A stretch of DNA of 64,000 bases, taken from Vitrella brassicaformis. Lineage: Eukaryota; Sar; Vitrellaceae. The stretch is from assembly GCA_001179505.1 (NCBI GenBank), contig CDMY01000220.1, positions 73,755 to 137,754 on the forward strand, given 5' to 3'. The translations under genes were made by a program, and so were the position numbers. Of the stretch, positions 11,172 through 23,623 are shown piece by piece. Each line of letters starts with the position of its first letter. Positions within the stretch are counted from its first letter, which is position 1. The notes under the pieces are model-generated. The model was not told the DNA's origin. It worked only from the letters and a program-made list of their open reading frames with translations, and searched no databases.

Positions 11172-13269
11172 TCACAGTGATCCAATTGCTGCGAGTTTCC
11201 TCTCGGCCTGCAGCTGACGCAGCCGTTGCTGATTGATAGAAGGAAGGAGGAAGGAACACACAGCCACCAGACAGACAGAATGACAGACGTGTGTGTGCAC
11301 CGATTCTCTCTCGTGTCACCGCCCATCCGGCGCTGCTCACCTGGAGTCCCTGTTTGACCACCTCCAGCCGCATCACTGGGTTCACCTGCTCCAGCGCCTG
11401 CACAACCACATGCGCACCGTACACACACGCATAGATCTATCTGCTGCGTGAAGCAACCAGAGTCGGTCCGTCCGCCCGTCCTTCCATACCCAGTATCGTG
11501 TTTGTGTGTCGAAGTGGTATTCCATTGCGCAGAAGGACACCCACGAGAGGATCCTGTCGCCGCTCACGGCTGACTCCAGCTCCAGGAAACTGTCAACCTG
11601 ATCAAGACATCCATGATAGATGCTGGGCATGCTCACAGGGACCTGGCGAGTGCAGTGCAGTGCAAGGGTGTGGTGTTTGCGTGTGCATCCCTATCTACCT
11701 TTGCTGTGAGTGGTTGCCGCTTGGCGGCTTTGTCGGCCAGCTCCCATTTCGACTGCAGCCGCCTACACACCCGCAGCGCATAGTGAGTGTACAGGTGTCA
11801 TCCACCCAACCAAACACGCGAACGTCCAGGTGCGGTGCGGTGCATTGACCTACTTGACTTCGGCTTCCTCGGCATTGCACCGGTCGTACAGCCTGCCCAC
11901 CCCACCCCCACGCAATGGGTCATGGTTGCCCGCGTGAATGGGTGCAGGTGTGTGCATCTTGCAACACACCTGTACACGATTTGCATGGTTTCCTCAGCGA
12001 GTGGCGGCAGGTTGTCCTTGAACGGCTCCTCGTCCTGCAGCAGCGATGCGTGAACCTGAACACACACACACACACACACACACAGATACACGCGCACACA
12101 CACATACGGGCGCGCTGCGTGTGGGTGGAGAGCACCGACGTATGACGTACGTACGTACGTACCACCAGTTTGCTCGTGGCTGAGACGACTTTCCTGATCT
12201 GCATGCGGCCGACGAGGCGAATCACCACCTCGCCCTTGGTGTACAGAGTGGTCGGGTCAACCAGCTGACACAGACAGCCACACAACACACACATACACAC
12301 ACACAGACATACATACATACAAGAGCCGTCGGTGCGTTCGTTCACTTGTGTGTAGGTGCGTACCTCTGCGAGCGCCCCGACGGGCATGACTCTGATAGGC
12401 CGGTTCTCGACGTTCTTCTCGACAAAGCCCAGGGGCACGATGTGCACCTTGTCATTCGACCCCCTGTTGGCTCGCATGGCGTCCCTGTTGGCCAATCAAT
12501 CGGCGAGTCGAGTCGCCACACACGTAAAAACATACACATCGACGCATACGCATCATTGTAGTTTGTTGGTGTGCGGTGCGCACCTGAATTTGTCGACGTC
12601 CTGCCTGTCGAGCTCCAGGATGGTGCGCTGCCCGGGAACCTGACAGACAGACAGACAAGAGCACACACACAGACATACGGACTATACTTTGCCTGTCTGC
12701 CTGGCTGTGTCAGCTCGTGTGCGTGCCTACGATGGGTGTGTCAGGCTCCATGAGCAAAGTGACAATCTCCAAGTCACGGGAAGTGCCCTCCTGCACAAAG
12801 AAGACCAACACAGAACAGAAACGATCATGGACGGACGTACACTCCCATACCCTCACGATCTTACCTCCTTCCATGTGTCGAGCCACTCCTGTGTAGCAGT
12901 AACGAGATTCTTCGGTGGCGCGGGCGGTGCAGGCCGGTCGGCGGGAGGAACCCACAGCTCACTGCCGGACGGAACACTCACCATAGACGGCCGCATCCGC
13001 ATCCGCCGAAGTCGTCGCTCAGACGGCATCCTCGTTGATGAAGGCGGGACGAAGGCACAGCCGATGTGCATGTAGAGAGAGATGAGGAGCAACAGATGGA
13101 TGGACGGAAAGCGGTCAGCGGCGAGCGTTGTGTGTCGTCGTTGATGTGGCCGTCTCCTTTGCCTCCTGCTAAGTGCATCTCCATCTTGCCGAGGGTCATC
13201 GCCTGCCGAGCTGACGTTGTGAGGTGCTGATCTTCGAAAGTGACTGATGCCATGCACGAGTGCCTCCAT
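11172..13269 (-). CDS. Lon N-terminal-domain-like protein, probably plastid-targeted
   Basis: Exons 12865-13269, 12731-12790, 12584-12639, 12364-12484, 12163-12264, 11970-12055, 11854-11892, 11699-11762, 11490-11642, 11341-11397 and 11172-11228 join in phase. The body resembles stand-alone Lon substrate-binding-domain proteins of plants: a beta-rich part (IRVMPVGALAELVDPTTLY, VVIRLVGRMQIRKVV), then helices ending in a charged LEQVNPVMRLEVVKQGLQ region. No AAA or protease domain follows. Near residue 60 there is LLLLISLYMHIGCAFVPPSS, a signal-peptide core followed by Phe, as in bipartite plastid leaders. The start is the weak point: the ATG at 13267-13269 leaves about 50 residues before the hydrophobic core, so an unseen 5' intron or another start is possible. 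The family call is moderate. Confidence 0.6.
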
Positions 13270-13320
13270 AACGACGTCGCTTGTGGCCCTGAAGATGGCA
13301 GATCTCTCCCTTTTGAGCTT

Positions 13321-13328
13321 AGCTCGCA
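13321..13328 (-). promoter_or_regulatory. TGCGAGCT promoter octamer
   Basis: The octamer lies 52 bp upstream of the proposed start of the Lon-like gene and 169 bp before the Hsp70-like start. It is part of a near-palindrome with GAGCTT on its left. Confidence 0.45.
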
Positions 13329-13496
13329 ATGGCGATCCGAGCGTGGCGGTGGTGGTTGCGTTAACGGGGACCTTGCCCCCCTCCTCCCGAGTCTTTTGCG
13401 AGTCCGATTCATGTACACTGGCCACGCACGATCACACTCCGATCGACCGAGCGTGGCGGGCGCGGCAACTCGTTCCTTGGCTGAGCGTCACACACC

Positions 13497-15683
13497 ATGG
13501 CCGCCGGGGGTAAGGCAGCACGATTCTTGCAAGACGGGAGATCTTTCACTATCGCTTCGTCTGGTTCGTTTGTCTGTTTGGTGCTTTGCTTTCGTGCACA
13601 CAGGTCCTGCCATCGGTATTGACCTGGGCACCACGCACTCACGCGTCGCCGTCTTCCAAAACAACACGGTACATAGATAGATATGAACACGTTCATTCTG
13701 CACGCGACGCGTGAGTCGATGAATGGGAGGGATGGAGGGATGGATGGATGGACGTGTGTGTGGTTGTGTCAGGCGAAGCTTATTACGAATGCGCATGATG
13801 ACCCCGCCATGCCCTCGTGTGTGGCCTTCACAAAGGAGAGCCCCCTGCCACTCATCGGCGAGGCGGCCAAACAGCAGCAGAGCAACAACCTCGAGAACAC
13901 CATATTCGCCGTCAAGCGTCTGATCGGCCGCAGCTTCGATGACCCGTCGGTGCAGTCAGCCCTGAAGTACTGGCCTTTCAAGGTCATGAGGGCCAAGGGC
14001 GGCAAACCCATCATCGAGGTGACGCACCAACACGAGACCAAGGGTCTGCTGGTGGAGGACGTGACGGCCATGGTGCTGACCAAGCTCAAGAATGCCGCCG
14101 AGGCACCCCTCGGCACGACAGTCAAGAACGCCGTCATCAGCGTCCCCGGGCACTTCAACCATGCGCAGCGGCAGGCCGTGAAGGACGCCGCCACGATGAG
14201 CGGCCTCAACGTCATGCGGATCATGAGCGACCACGGTGCTGCCGCCATCGCCACACACTGGCTCGACAAGACGGCCGACATGGGCACGGGCGAGCGCAAT
14301 GTGCTCATCTTGGACATGGGCGGCGGCACGTGTGACGTCACGCTGCTCACCGCGCATGACGGCGTGTTCGATGTCCGGGCCACGGCGGGCGTCGAGCTCG
14401 GCGGGGAGGACATCGACAGTCGTCTGGTAGACTTCTGCGTGGAGGACTTCATGGGCAAGAACGTGGGGACGGACCCCACCACCGACAGACAGGCGATGAG
14501 CTGGCTGCGGGCAGAGTGCGACAAGGCCAAGCTGACACTCTCCACCGGCACCGAATTCACCATCGAAATCAAAAACCTCTTTCAGGTGCTGAGGGAGGGA
14601 GGGAGGGAGGGAGGGATACTGCGATGATGTCGTCATGTGTGTGTGTCGTTTGCCTTTGGCCATCTTATCATCTTGTGTGTGATGTCAGGGCATCGACTAC
14701 GCCGTGCACATCCCCCGGGCGCGTTTTGAGGACTTGTGTGCGGGGTTCTTCAGGAAGGTACTGCTGCTGGTTGACAAGGTGCTCAGGGACGACGGCATGG
14801 ACAAGGAGGCGGTGCACGATGTGGTGCTCGTCGGCGGCTCAACACGCATCCCCAAGATCCAAGAGCTCATCACGGTAGGTAACACACCGGCTCAACACGA
14901 CACACATCACACACCAGAAGGAAGCACCAGACACATCTTTGTCGATGGTTTTTCCAGGACTACTTCGGCGGCAGGGCGCCGATCGGGCCCATTGCTGACG
15001 GGGCGTTGGCTCGCGGTGCGGCGGTCATGGCGGCGTTGCTGTGTGAAGATCCGTCCGTCAAGCTGCAGCCCCTGATACTTCTGGACGTCATGCCCATCTC
15101 AGTGGGGGTGGAGACCGCAGGGGGCGTAATGGCCAAGATTGTCGAGCGCGACACCACCCTGCCTACCAAGAAGACCTGCACCTTCGGCACGCACCTCCAC
15201 AACCAGACGAAGGTCCTCATTCAGGTGAGTGGAGTGGAGTGCACAGGTCCACACAAGCGGGCTAAACCTGTGAAGTGCCGTGTCGTGCGTCTGTGTGTGT
15301 GATGATCTGTCTGTAATGTCTTGGTTGGGTGCAGGTCTACGAGGGCGAGGGCACGATGACCGCCGAGAACAACCTGCTCTGCAGCTTCTACTTGAAGGGC
15401 ATCAAGCCGGCCTCCCGTGGGCAGCACATCCAGGTGACCTTCGACATCGACACCAATGGCACCATCTGTGTGGACGCCCAACGCCAGACCGACTACCAAC
15501 ACATTAGCGCAAACGTCAACAATCTGGTGGGCAGGGCACGTGCGCACGATGGTCCGTCAATCACCTGCATGCTCACTCCCTCCCTTGTGCGGTGTTTGTG
15601 GTGTGGTGCATCCATCCAATCAGTTTAGAGTGGGCCTCGAGCACCCGCCTGACGCCGATGCCGTCCTGGCTTACTGCGACTGA
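13497..15683 (+). CDS. Hsp70-like ATPase lacking the C-terminal lid
   Basis: Exons 13497-13509, 13604-13668, 13773-14585, 14689-14874, 14958-15224, 15335-15526 and 15624-15683 give 531 residues. The nucleotide-binding domain is complete: phosphate 1 loop [13 protein letters not shown], phosphate 2 loop [15 protein letters not shown] and adenosine motif [16 protein letters not shown]. The beta part of the substrate-binding domain follows ([14 protein letters not shown], then [16 protein letters not shown]). The protein stops about 100 residues short of canonical Hsp70. There is no helical lid and no EEVD or organelle retrieval signal. No signal peptide is seen, so a cytosolic site is likely. 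It could be a divergent Hsp70 acting without a lid. The first exon codes only four residues. The gene is divergent from the Lon-like gene. Confidence 0.9.
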
Positions 15684-16488
15684 CTGACTCACTGATATGC
15701 GCTGGCTGCCGGTCTGACCAGACCTGGTTTGGTGGCATTCCCTGCTGAAAGGCTGCGTCGGGTGAGAGCGCGGTCCCTGTGGATGGCATTGGGACGTTCG
15801 AGCGTGATGTAGAGTCGCTGAGGAAGGCTATGACATTATGTCCTTTATGGGTTTGTATGTACGTATGTATGTATGTGTGTATATAAATGTGTGTATGTTT
15901 GGCGGATGACCCGATCCGATCCCATGGAATGGGCGTGGCGTGTATACGAGAGAGCGAGCATTCATTTATCGACTCACTCGATCAGATCAGCCGGCCAGGC
16001 CATTCCCTGTACCTCCTTGCGACACAGCAGAGTGAGGGAGGGAGTGAGCGCATCGGAGGGATGGAGGGTGTGTAGTGAATGAGTGCATGGCGTCAGATAT
16101 CAATGACCGACACGGTGTGGTCAGCGACACGTTCATTCCACGTATACATGAGCTGTGGGCGCACGGGAGGGACCGCTCCAGTGATGCATAGCATAGATTG
16201 CATAGATGGTTTAAGCACGGCCCACATACACCAACCACAGGAGAAAAAGTCACCGTTTCCTATCTATCTAGTGCCTACCTTACCTGCCATCGATGCTCAC
16301 CACCTGTGACTACCGACGAGTACACAAAGCTGCCGACATCGAAAAACACGAACAAATACACACATGACCGGCCGTCCATCCATCCATCCATCCACTCGAC
16401 CCAAAGTCACTTGTCCATCCACATCTGATCTCTCTCTCTTCGTCTCGTCATACACAGCGCACACACTGAAACCCGACCGACAGAAAAG
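15684..16488. other. Convergent intergenic region
   Basis: About 800 bp between converging 3' ends. It contains short GTAT and CATC repeats and no supported exon. Confidence 0.5.
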
Positions 16489-18790
16489 CTAGGCGACCAC
16501 AGCGACCTCTGAGTGGTCGTCGGCGGGCAGAGTGATGACGGCCTCCATGGTCACACTGCCGTCTTGGTTGGCCCGCTCACCCAAACCGCCACCGCCACTC
16601 GTCTTGGAGAATGTGAATTTGGCCACGTGTGTGTCGAATGTGCTGCCGCCGTCCTTGGTCATGAAGGAGCGGACCTTCACCGTCTCGCCTGGCACACCGG
16701 TGATCAGCACGTGCAGGTGATACGTCGTCCCTGAAGACAGACAACACACCAGCACACACACCGCCACACACACACTCAGACAGACAGACAGAGTGGCCAC
16801 ACGTGTGCCTTGTTCTCTGGCAGCCATGATGTGTGTGATCTCTCTGCCGGCTCTCTCTCCCTCTCAGGGGGCGTGTGTCGTGTCGGTCACCGCACCCACC
16901 CTGTCTGACGAAGAAGACCTCATCGAACCGTTTGGGCGAGATGGGGACGATTTTGTCTGGTTCTCCGATCAGCGCCACCATGATTTCGGGCCGCTGACCG
17001 TGCGTCCACAGGGGAGACGCGTACACTAAATGAGGCCGGTCACCCAAACCACCCGCTGGCACAACCAAAGGGCTGTCGGCCGTCCACAGCTCCACCTGCA
17101 CTCACACACACACACGCACACACACACACACGCACACACGACACTGTGAATGAGCTGGAGTGGATGGGTGCGTGTCTGGTTGCTGGCCTTGTCGGGCTGT
17201 GTAGGCCTCCAGATGGCCCACATGTCCCATTTCTTGAGGTGAGGGTAGTGGTCTAGGCTGACGTGGTAGTCGTGTGTGAGCCGGAAGCCCAGGAAGATGT
17301 AGAACCGGTGCTTCCCGATGTGAGTGTACGTGTAGTACATCTTATCCGCATAGTCCACAGACACACCACCGGAGCCAAAGGTGGGCGCCTTGAAGGCCTT
17401 GCTCGAGTAGTGAGAATCCACAAAGGCGATCGGCCGGGAAGGCTTCAGAATCCTCCCTGCACAAGGACAACAGGGATGGGCGGGGCGCATTGCGCTTGTC
17501 TGAGTGCATGTTCACCCACTGACCGTCTTGTCTGCAGCATTTTGCGACGAGTTGCCAGTCGGTGAGGCCGATTTTGTCGCCGACGGCCACAGGTCCGGTG
17601 GAGAGGGTGGCCATGGCCAGCTGTAGGTCGGGGAAGGGCTCGTTGAACCCGCCGTACTTGTCCGTCGTCGCATTGGTCGACCAAAACACATCTTTGAAGG
17701 GCGCGATGCCCAGCGACTGCACACACACATGCACACACAACCGTCAAGCATGAGACTTCTTTCCTCTTGGCTGTGTGGCGGCTGACTGAGCTGACTGCCT
17801 GACCCTTATGATTGGTGCGGTGATGCCGATGTCCCACTGCAGGTTGCCGGGGGTGTAGTCGTCGGATGCGCGTATGGACGCGACAGGGTTGTACTGCACC
17901 GCAGCCATGATGTGCCGCGGGTACGGCATGCACAGCTGCACCGCCACACCATACTCACCTGCCGTCCTGCACACACACACAGACACACACATATGGGGGC
18001 TTGTGTGGGCAGAGGGGTGTCTGTATTGTATTGGACTGCAGACATGGTCATGAGGCTCATGTATCTGGCGAGCAGGTTGACGTCTTGTGTGAGCTGTGGC
18101 ATGAACTCGACCATGAAGTACAGCCAATCCTGCTCGTACATCCGCAGGCCCCAGCCAGTGCTGGCGTAGGACGGACACCACACACACACACACACACTGT
18201 GCGGCCGCCAAAGAGGCGCCTGTGTGTGTCTGTTTACTTACGCGTTTCTGTATAGGTCGTGCCAGAAGACGGGGTCGACGGACACGGCCATCTGGCTGTC
18301 GGTGTCGCGGATGAAGCTGTACTTGCCGCCGTTGGCATTGTCGTACGGACTGTCAGTCGCAAAGTAGCGATTGTGCGCTGCATGGATGGATCCAACACAC
18401 ACACACATCACAGACAAGGTAAAGGTAAGGGCATGCGCGGCTGGTCGGTTGTCTGTGGTGCAGATGGTCACCAGCGAGTGGCAGTCCGAGTTTCTTGTGG
18501 AGTTCCCTGAGGCCGTTTGGGAAGATCTCTGCGTCGGCGTCCCACGTGTATGTGCCCTGGTGCTTGAGCGTCTTGCGGTAGAACCACGAGTCAAGCTGCA
18601 GGCCCTGCAGTCCATCCATGACAGCAAGCGGCCCGCAGAGTAAAGGGTGAGCTCGATTGTGTGTTGTGTGTCGTCTCCTGTCTGCCTTACTTTGAGTTCC
18701 ATGGGAGTCTGTTCCTGCCAGTACCGCTGCACCCCCAGCAGACTGTCCTCGTACGACGTCTTCTCCTCTGTGTGGTAATAGTAATACGCT

Positions 18791-18824
<34 letters not shown>

Positions 18825-19935
18825 CGTGGACGTATGTCGCAACACACGAGCAGCACTGACCTCCGTTGTCAGTCCAGTAGGTGACGTATTCGGAGAAGAG
18901 GTCGAATGGCCGCCGCTCGCTCTCAGGGTAGAAGGACCGCAGCACCACTCCCCACTTGTCAATCGCCTCGTTCATCCCCCCCTCGGTGCAGAAGACCATC
19001 GTGTGCATCACCAGGTGCCCGTAGCTCTCTACCGACCCCATCACGCCCATCTGAAACTCTGCCGGCGAACCATCCGTGTCGTTCTTGACGCCCAGAGAGA
19101 ACGACTCGAACCGGTTGGCGGGCGACACGACACACACGAACTGCTGTTTCTCGTCGAACAGGAACAGCGGCAGGCCGCCCTTGATGCCCTTGGGGATCTT
19201 CTTGACGTCACTCGTGCTGCGAGAGAAGGGGCCGTACTGGGGCGACCAGCCGAACGGGCCGTAGAGGGACGCGTAGCCGATCTTCTGTTCAGCGGATGGC
19301 ATGTCGAAGACGGGGAATGCCGTGGACAGGTCGTCCTTGTCGGCCGCTGCAGTGTCCTGCAAGCCGAATGGGAAGAAGTGGTCGAAGAACACACATGACG
19401 ACCCCAGCCGATGGATCTTGGTGGCGAACAGGTAGTCCACCGGCGCCTGTGCCTGTGTACGCATGGCCTGCTTGGGTGGTGCCTTGGCCTTAAGCTGCTT
19501 GTCGCCCCAGTAGAAGCGCCACCGCTCGTAGTCATAGTCGGGCTCAGAGAGGTAGGTCTGCTTGGTCAGGTTGAGGGCGCCGTTGGCCGGTGACATGGTC
19601 TGGCCCTTGCGGGTGACGAATGCGTGGCGGGACGAGTTGAGGTGCAGCAGCTGCTCGTCCACGCCGCCCTTGCGCTTGACGACGCTCATCTCGTATCTCG
19701 GGAGCCGAGCGGCTTCGTTCGTGTGGACATTGATGCGCAGATGGATGCCATCCTCGTTGTGCTTCTTGAGGCCGCAGTGGTGTGGGATGCCGTGCGGTAA
19801 GTCCGTCAGCTTGAAGGCGTCGCTCAGGCAGCTCAGCTCTCCGCGAACGACGCATGCACACACAACGAGAGAGATGACCAGATCTATGGTACGCAGCAGC
19901 CGCATCCTTTTCAGAGAGGCCATGCTCTGGCGCAT
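16489..19935 (-). CDS. Secreted glycoside-hydrolase-like protein (TIM-barrel type)
   Basis: Exons 18861-19935, 18691-18788, 18472-18604, 18242-18377, 18044-18160, 17804-17966, 17524-17716, 17188-17456, 16900-17095 and 16489-16730 give about 873 residues. The N-terminus has a signal peptide (LVISLVVCACVVRG); the start may be the ATG at 19935 or the one at 19923. The central part reads like a glycosidase barrel related to alpha-galactosidase/raffinose-synthase enzymes: EYVTYWTDNG, GLQLDSWFYRK with a candidate nucleophile Asp, AHNRYFATDSPYDNANGG, and MYEQDWLYFM with a candidate acid. A beta-rich C-terminal domain follows. The family is inferred from motif style, not from a match I can name exactly. 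The intron after 17188 appears to begin with GC (AAG|GCCAGC). The gene is divergent from clpC, with 152 bp between starts. Confidence 0.72.
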
Positions 19936-19973
19936 TTCCCTCCTCGCCAAATCTAAGCTTGCAGCAGTGTCAA

Positions 19974-19981
19974 AGCTCGCA
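19974..19981 (-). promoter_or_regulatory. TGCGAGCT promoter octamer
   Basis: It sits in the 152-bp gap between the glycosidase-like gene (39 bp from its start) and clpC (107 bp before its start). A related GCAAGCTT occurs 18 bp away. Confidence 0.45.
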
Positions 19982-20087
19982 CTGGCGAGACAAAAAAGGA
20001 GAAGGGCACGGGAGTGTTTGGATCTTGTTTGAGAGATCTGCGGCATCCCGTCTGTGATCCTCGAAGCTGCCTGGTGGCCTGTGAGAA

Positions 20088-23000
20088 ATGAAGCTGCTCA
20101 TGTCAGTGGTCGGCCTGCCTCTCCTGCTGATGGAGGGCGGATCTATCCGCTTGAGCGACCCCTACCCCTCGTCAGCCGTGGGATTCGTCCCATCCGTCCG
20201 CTTCGGCAACCCCGCTGTCCCCCGCTATGCTCCCATGCAGCCCATCTCGAGGCTGCGCGGCCCGCAGCTGGCGCAACCCCTGTCGCGGCACAAGGCAAAC
20301 GGCCTGCGAGCACGGAAGGGTCGCATGGGACTGCGGATGATGTTTGAGAACTTCACGGAGAAGGCCATCAAGGTCATCATGCTTGCGCAAGAGGAGTCTA
20401 GGCGGGTGGGGCACAACTTCGTGGGCACCGAGCAGCTGTTCCTGGGGCTCATCGGGCAGTCCAACGGCATTGCGGGCCGCGTGTTGAAGAACCTGGGGGT
20501 GTCTCTGAAGGAGACGCGTCAGAAGATCGAGGAGCTCATCGGCAAGGGGTCGGGTTTTGTGGCGCCCGAGATCCCCTTCACCCCGAGGGCCAAGCAGGCC
20601 CTCGAGCGGGCACTCGAGGAGGCCAGACAGCTGGGACACGCCTACATCGACACGGAGCACCTGCTGCTCGGCGTACTCAAAGAGGAAGACGGTGAGGGAG
20701 GGGCACGCACACAACACGACACGACACGACGTGTGCCATGCACATAGCCTCCGTCCATGTGGGTGTGTTCGTGTGTCGCTGCACCCATATGTGCAGGCAA
20801 CATATCCAAGGTGCTGCAGTCGATGGGTCTTGACAAGGAGAAGATCAAGGCCGAGGTCATGAAGATGCTCAACGACGCCGAGGAATTCGCCACCGTCGGC
20901 GGCCCCTCAGACAGAGGCCGATCCACACCCACACTCAAGGAGTTCTCCATCGACCTCACAGAAAAGGCCGCCAAGTCACAGCTCGACCCGGTCGTCGGCC
21001 GCCAGAAGGAGATCGACCGTGTCGTGCAGATCCTTGCCCGGCGGACCAAGTCCAACCCGGTGCTGATCGGCGAGCCGGGCGTGGGCAAGACGGCCATTGC
21101 TGAGGGACTGGCACAGCGGATAGCCAACCGCGACGTGCCGTCGATGCTGGAGAACAAGCGTGTGTGTGTGCTGGACATGGGGCTGCTGGTGGCCGGGACC
21201 AAGTACAGGGGCGAGTTTGAGGAGCGGCTCAAGAAGATCATGGACGACGTTAAGAAGGCCGGCAACATCGTGCTCGTCATTGACGAGATCCACACGCTCA
21301 TCGGTAACTTGGGATGGCAAAGGAGGAGCATCACCGAGAGACAGAGGGATGATGTTTGGCTACTGTGTGTCTGGTTGTGGTCAGGTGCTGGTGCGGGTGA
21401 GGGTGCCCTGGATGCCGCCAACTTGCTCAAGCCCGCCCTTGCTCGTGGTGAGTTCCAGTGTATCGGCGCAACCACGCTTGACGAATACAAGAAACACTTC
21501 GAGAGGGTGAGCATCTGAGATGACGGACCACAAACCGTCTTGTCGCATGCGGCACTCCATCCCTTGACCCTCTTTGTCTGTGTGTGTCAGGATGCTGCCC
21601 TTGAGCGTCGTTTCCAGCCGGTGATGGTGGACGAGCCGTCCATCGAGGACACGATTGAGATCCTTAGGGGGCTGTCGGGCCGGTACGAGCAGTTCCACGG
21701 GCTCAAGTACACTGACGACGCACTACAGGCCTCTGGTAAGCACCAACAGCATTCATTCATACGCCGGATAGACCGACACATAAGCACGGTGTCCTTGTGT
21801 GTCGATTCGATTTGCAGCTCGTTTTTCCGAGCAGTACATCAGCGACAGGTATCTGCCCGACAAGGCCATCGACCTCATGGACGAGGCAGGATCCAACGTC
21901 AAGATCTGCCACACCAAACTCCCTGTCGCCGCAAGAGCACTCGTACGCCGCACCCCCGTCACACATGGCTTGCCCACACTGAGACTCGCCTCATCTGTGT
22001 GTGTGTGTGTGTGTGTGTTGAGCAGGATCGCGAGTTGAAGGAGAATTTGCGAGGTCAGGAGGAGGCCAAGCGGACGGAGGACTTTGAGAAAGCAGCACAG
22101 CTGAGGGAGCGTGAGATGGAGCTCCGCCAACAGATCGACGCGCTCGTCCCCAACAGAACCGAATCCGCCCCGACCGTCGATGTCGAGAACGTCGCAGAGT
22201 GAGTCGCCCGACACGTCACACACGCAACCAGACACAGACATGCAAAGTGCTGTGTTGTGCTGTGCTGTGCTGAATCAGAGTGGTTGCGACGTGGACCGGT
22301 ATCCCCGTGACGAAGCTGACCAAGACGGACAGCGAGAAGCTCATCAACATGGAGGGCACTCTCCACGAGCGCGTCATCGGGCAGGACGAGGCCGTCACGG
22401 CCGTGTCAAAGGCTATCCGACGCGCTAAGTCGGGCCTCAAGAACCCCAACCGACCCATCGCCTCTTTCCTTTTCTGCGGCCCCACGGGTGTGGGCAAGAC
22501 GGAGCTCACCAAGGCGCTGGCGTCGTATCTGTTCGACAGTGAGGAGGCCATGGTGCGGCTGGACATGAGCGAGTACATGGAGCGGTTCTCGGTGTCCAAG
22601 CTGATCGGCTCGCCGCCCGGCTATGTGGGGTACGATGAGGGCGGGCAGCTCACCGAGGCTGTCAGGCGGAAGCCCTACACCGTGGTGCTGTTCGACGAGA
22701 TCGAGAAGGCACACCCGGACGTCTTCAACACACTACTCCAGGTACCACGCGCACACGCAACCATCCCACACACGACCAGCCCCGCCATGCCCATGCACGC
22801 TGTCTATCTGTCCCTTCGTCCCATCAGATTTTGGAGGACGGTCGCTTGACTGATGCCAAGGGCCGCACGGTTGACTTCAAGAACACCCTGTTGATCCTGA
22901 CGTCCAATCTGGGCTCCAAGGTGATCGAGAGGGCATCGGCCGGGGCGGGCGGCCTTGGCTTCGACCTGAGCAACGAGAAGGACGCCCAGTACAACCGCAT

Positions 23001-23623
23001 CAAGGCCCTCGTCCAGGAAGAACTCAAAAACTACTTCAGGTAGGAAGGACGTCAGCCCGCCACACACGGACACCACACACACACACGTCCCCTGTGTGTG
23101 TTGTCCGTCCCGTCAGGCCTGAGTTTTTGAATCGGTTGGACGAGACGATTGTGTTCCGCCAGCTGGCCAAGGCGGAGGTGGGCCGCATAGCGGACATTCT
23201 CCTTGCACAGGTCTACGAACGCACCGCTGACAAGGGCATCGACCTAGTCGTCACGGACCGGTTCAAAGAACGGCTCGTCGACGAGGGATTCGACCCCGTC
23301 TATGGCGCGCGGCCACTCAGGTACTCAGATGACACGCGACACGCACTCATCCATGTGACCATGTGAGCATTGTGGTTGTGGGTATTGTGTGTAATGTCAG
23401 ACGAGCGATAATGCGTCTGCTTGAGGACAATATAGCTGAGGCGACTCTGCGTGGCCAGATCAAGGAGGGCGACCAGGCCATCGCTGACCTGGATGCCGAC
23501 GGCAACGTGGTCATCATGAGAAGGTCGGACCTCTTCGGCGGCACCGACATGGCCGCTGAGAAGAAGACCCCCGCGTCGAAGGACGAGAGCCAGCCAGACC
23601 AGCCACTATCTGTAGGGGTGTAG
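20088..23623 (+). CDS. clpC: ClpC-type Hsp100 chaperone, plastid-targeted
   Basis: Ten exons (20088-20691, 20797-21303, 21385-21506, 21591-21735, 21818-21942, 22026-22198, 22279-22741, 22828-23039, 23117-23320, 23401-23623) give 925 residues. After the leader comes a double Clp N-domain ([39 protein letters not shown]). Next is AAA-1 with Walker A GEPGVGKT and Walker [13 protein letters not shown], then a UVR-type middle segment ([20 protein letters not shown]). AAA-2 follows with GPTGVGKT and [14 protein letters not shown]. The UVR motif and short linker make it ClpC rather than ClpB. ClpC feeds unfolded proteins to the stromal ClpP protease and takes part in import. The first 80 residues are a hydrophobic leader ([15 protein letters not shown]) then a basic Ser/Pro-rich stretch, consistent with a bipartite plastid leader. 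Confidence 0.95.

Noticed and set aside
13769-14663. Long minus-strand open frames opposite the Hsp70-like exon
   Set aside because: They mirror a GC-rich coding exon; the plus strand carries all Hsp70 motifs, so these are shadows.
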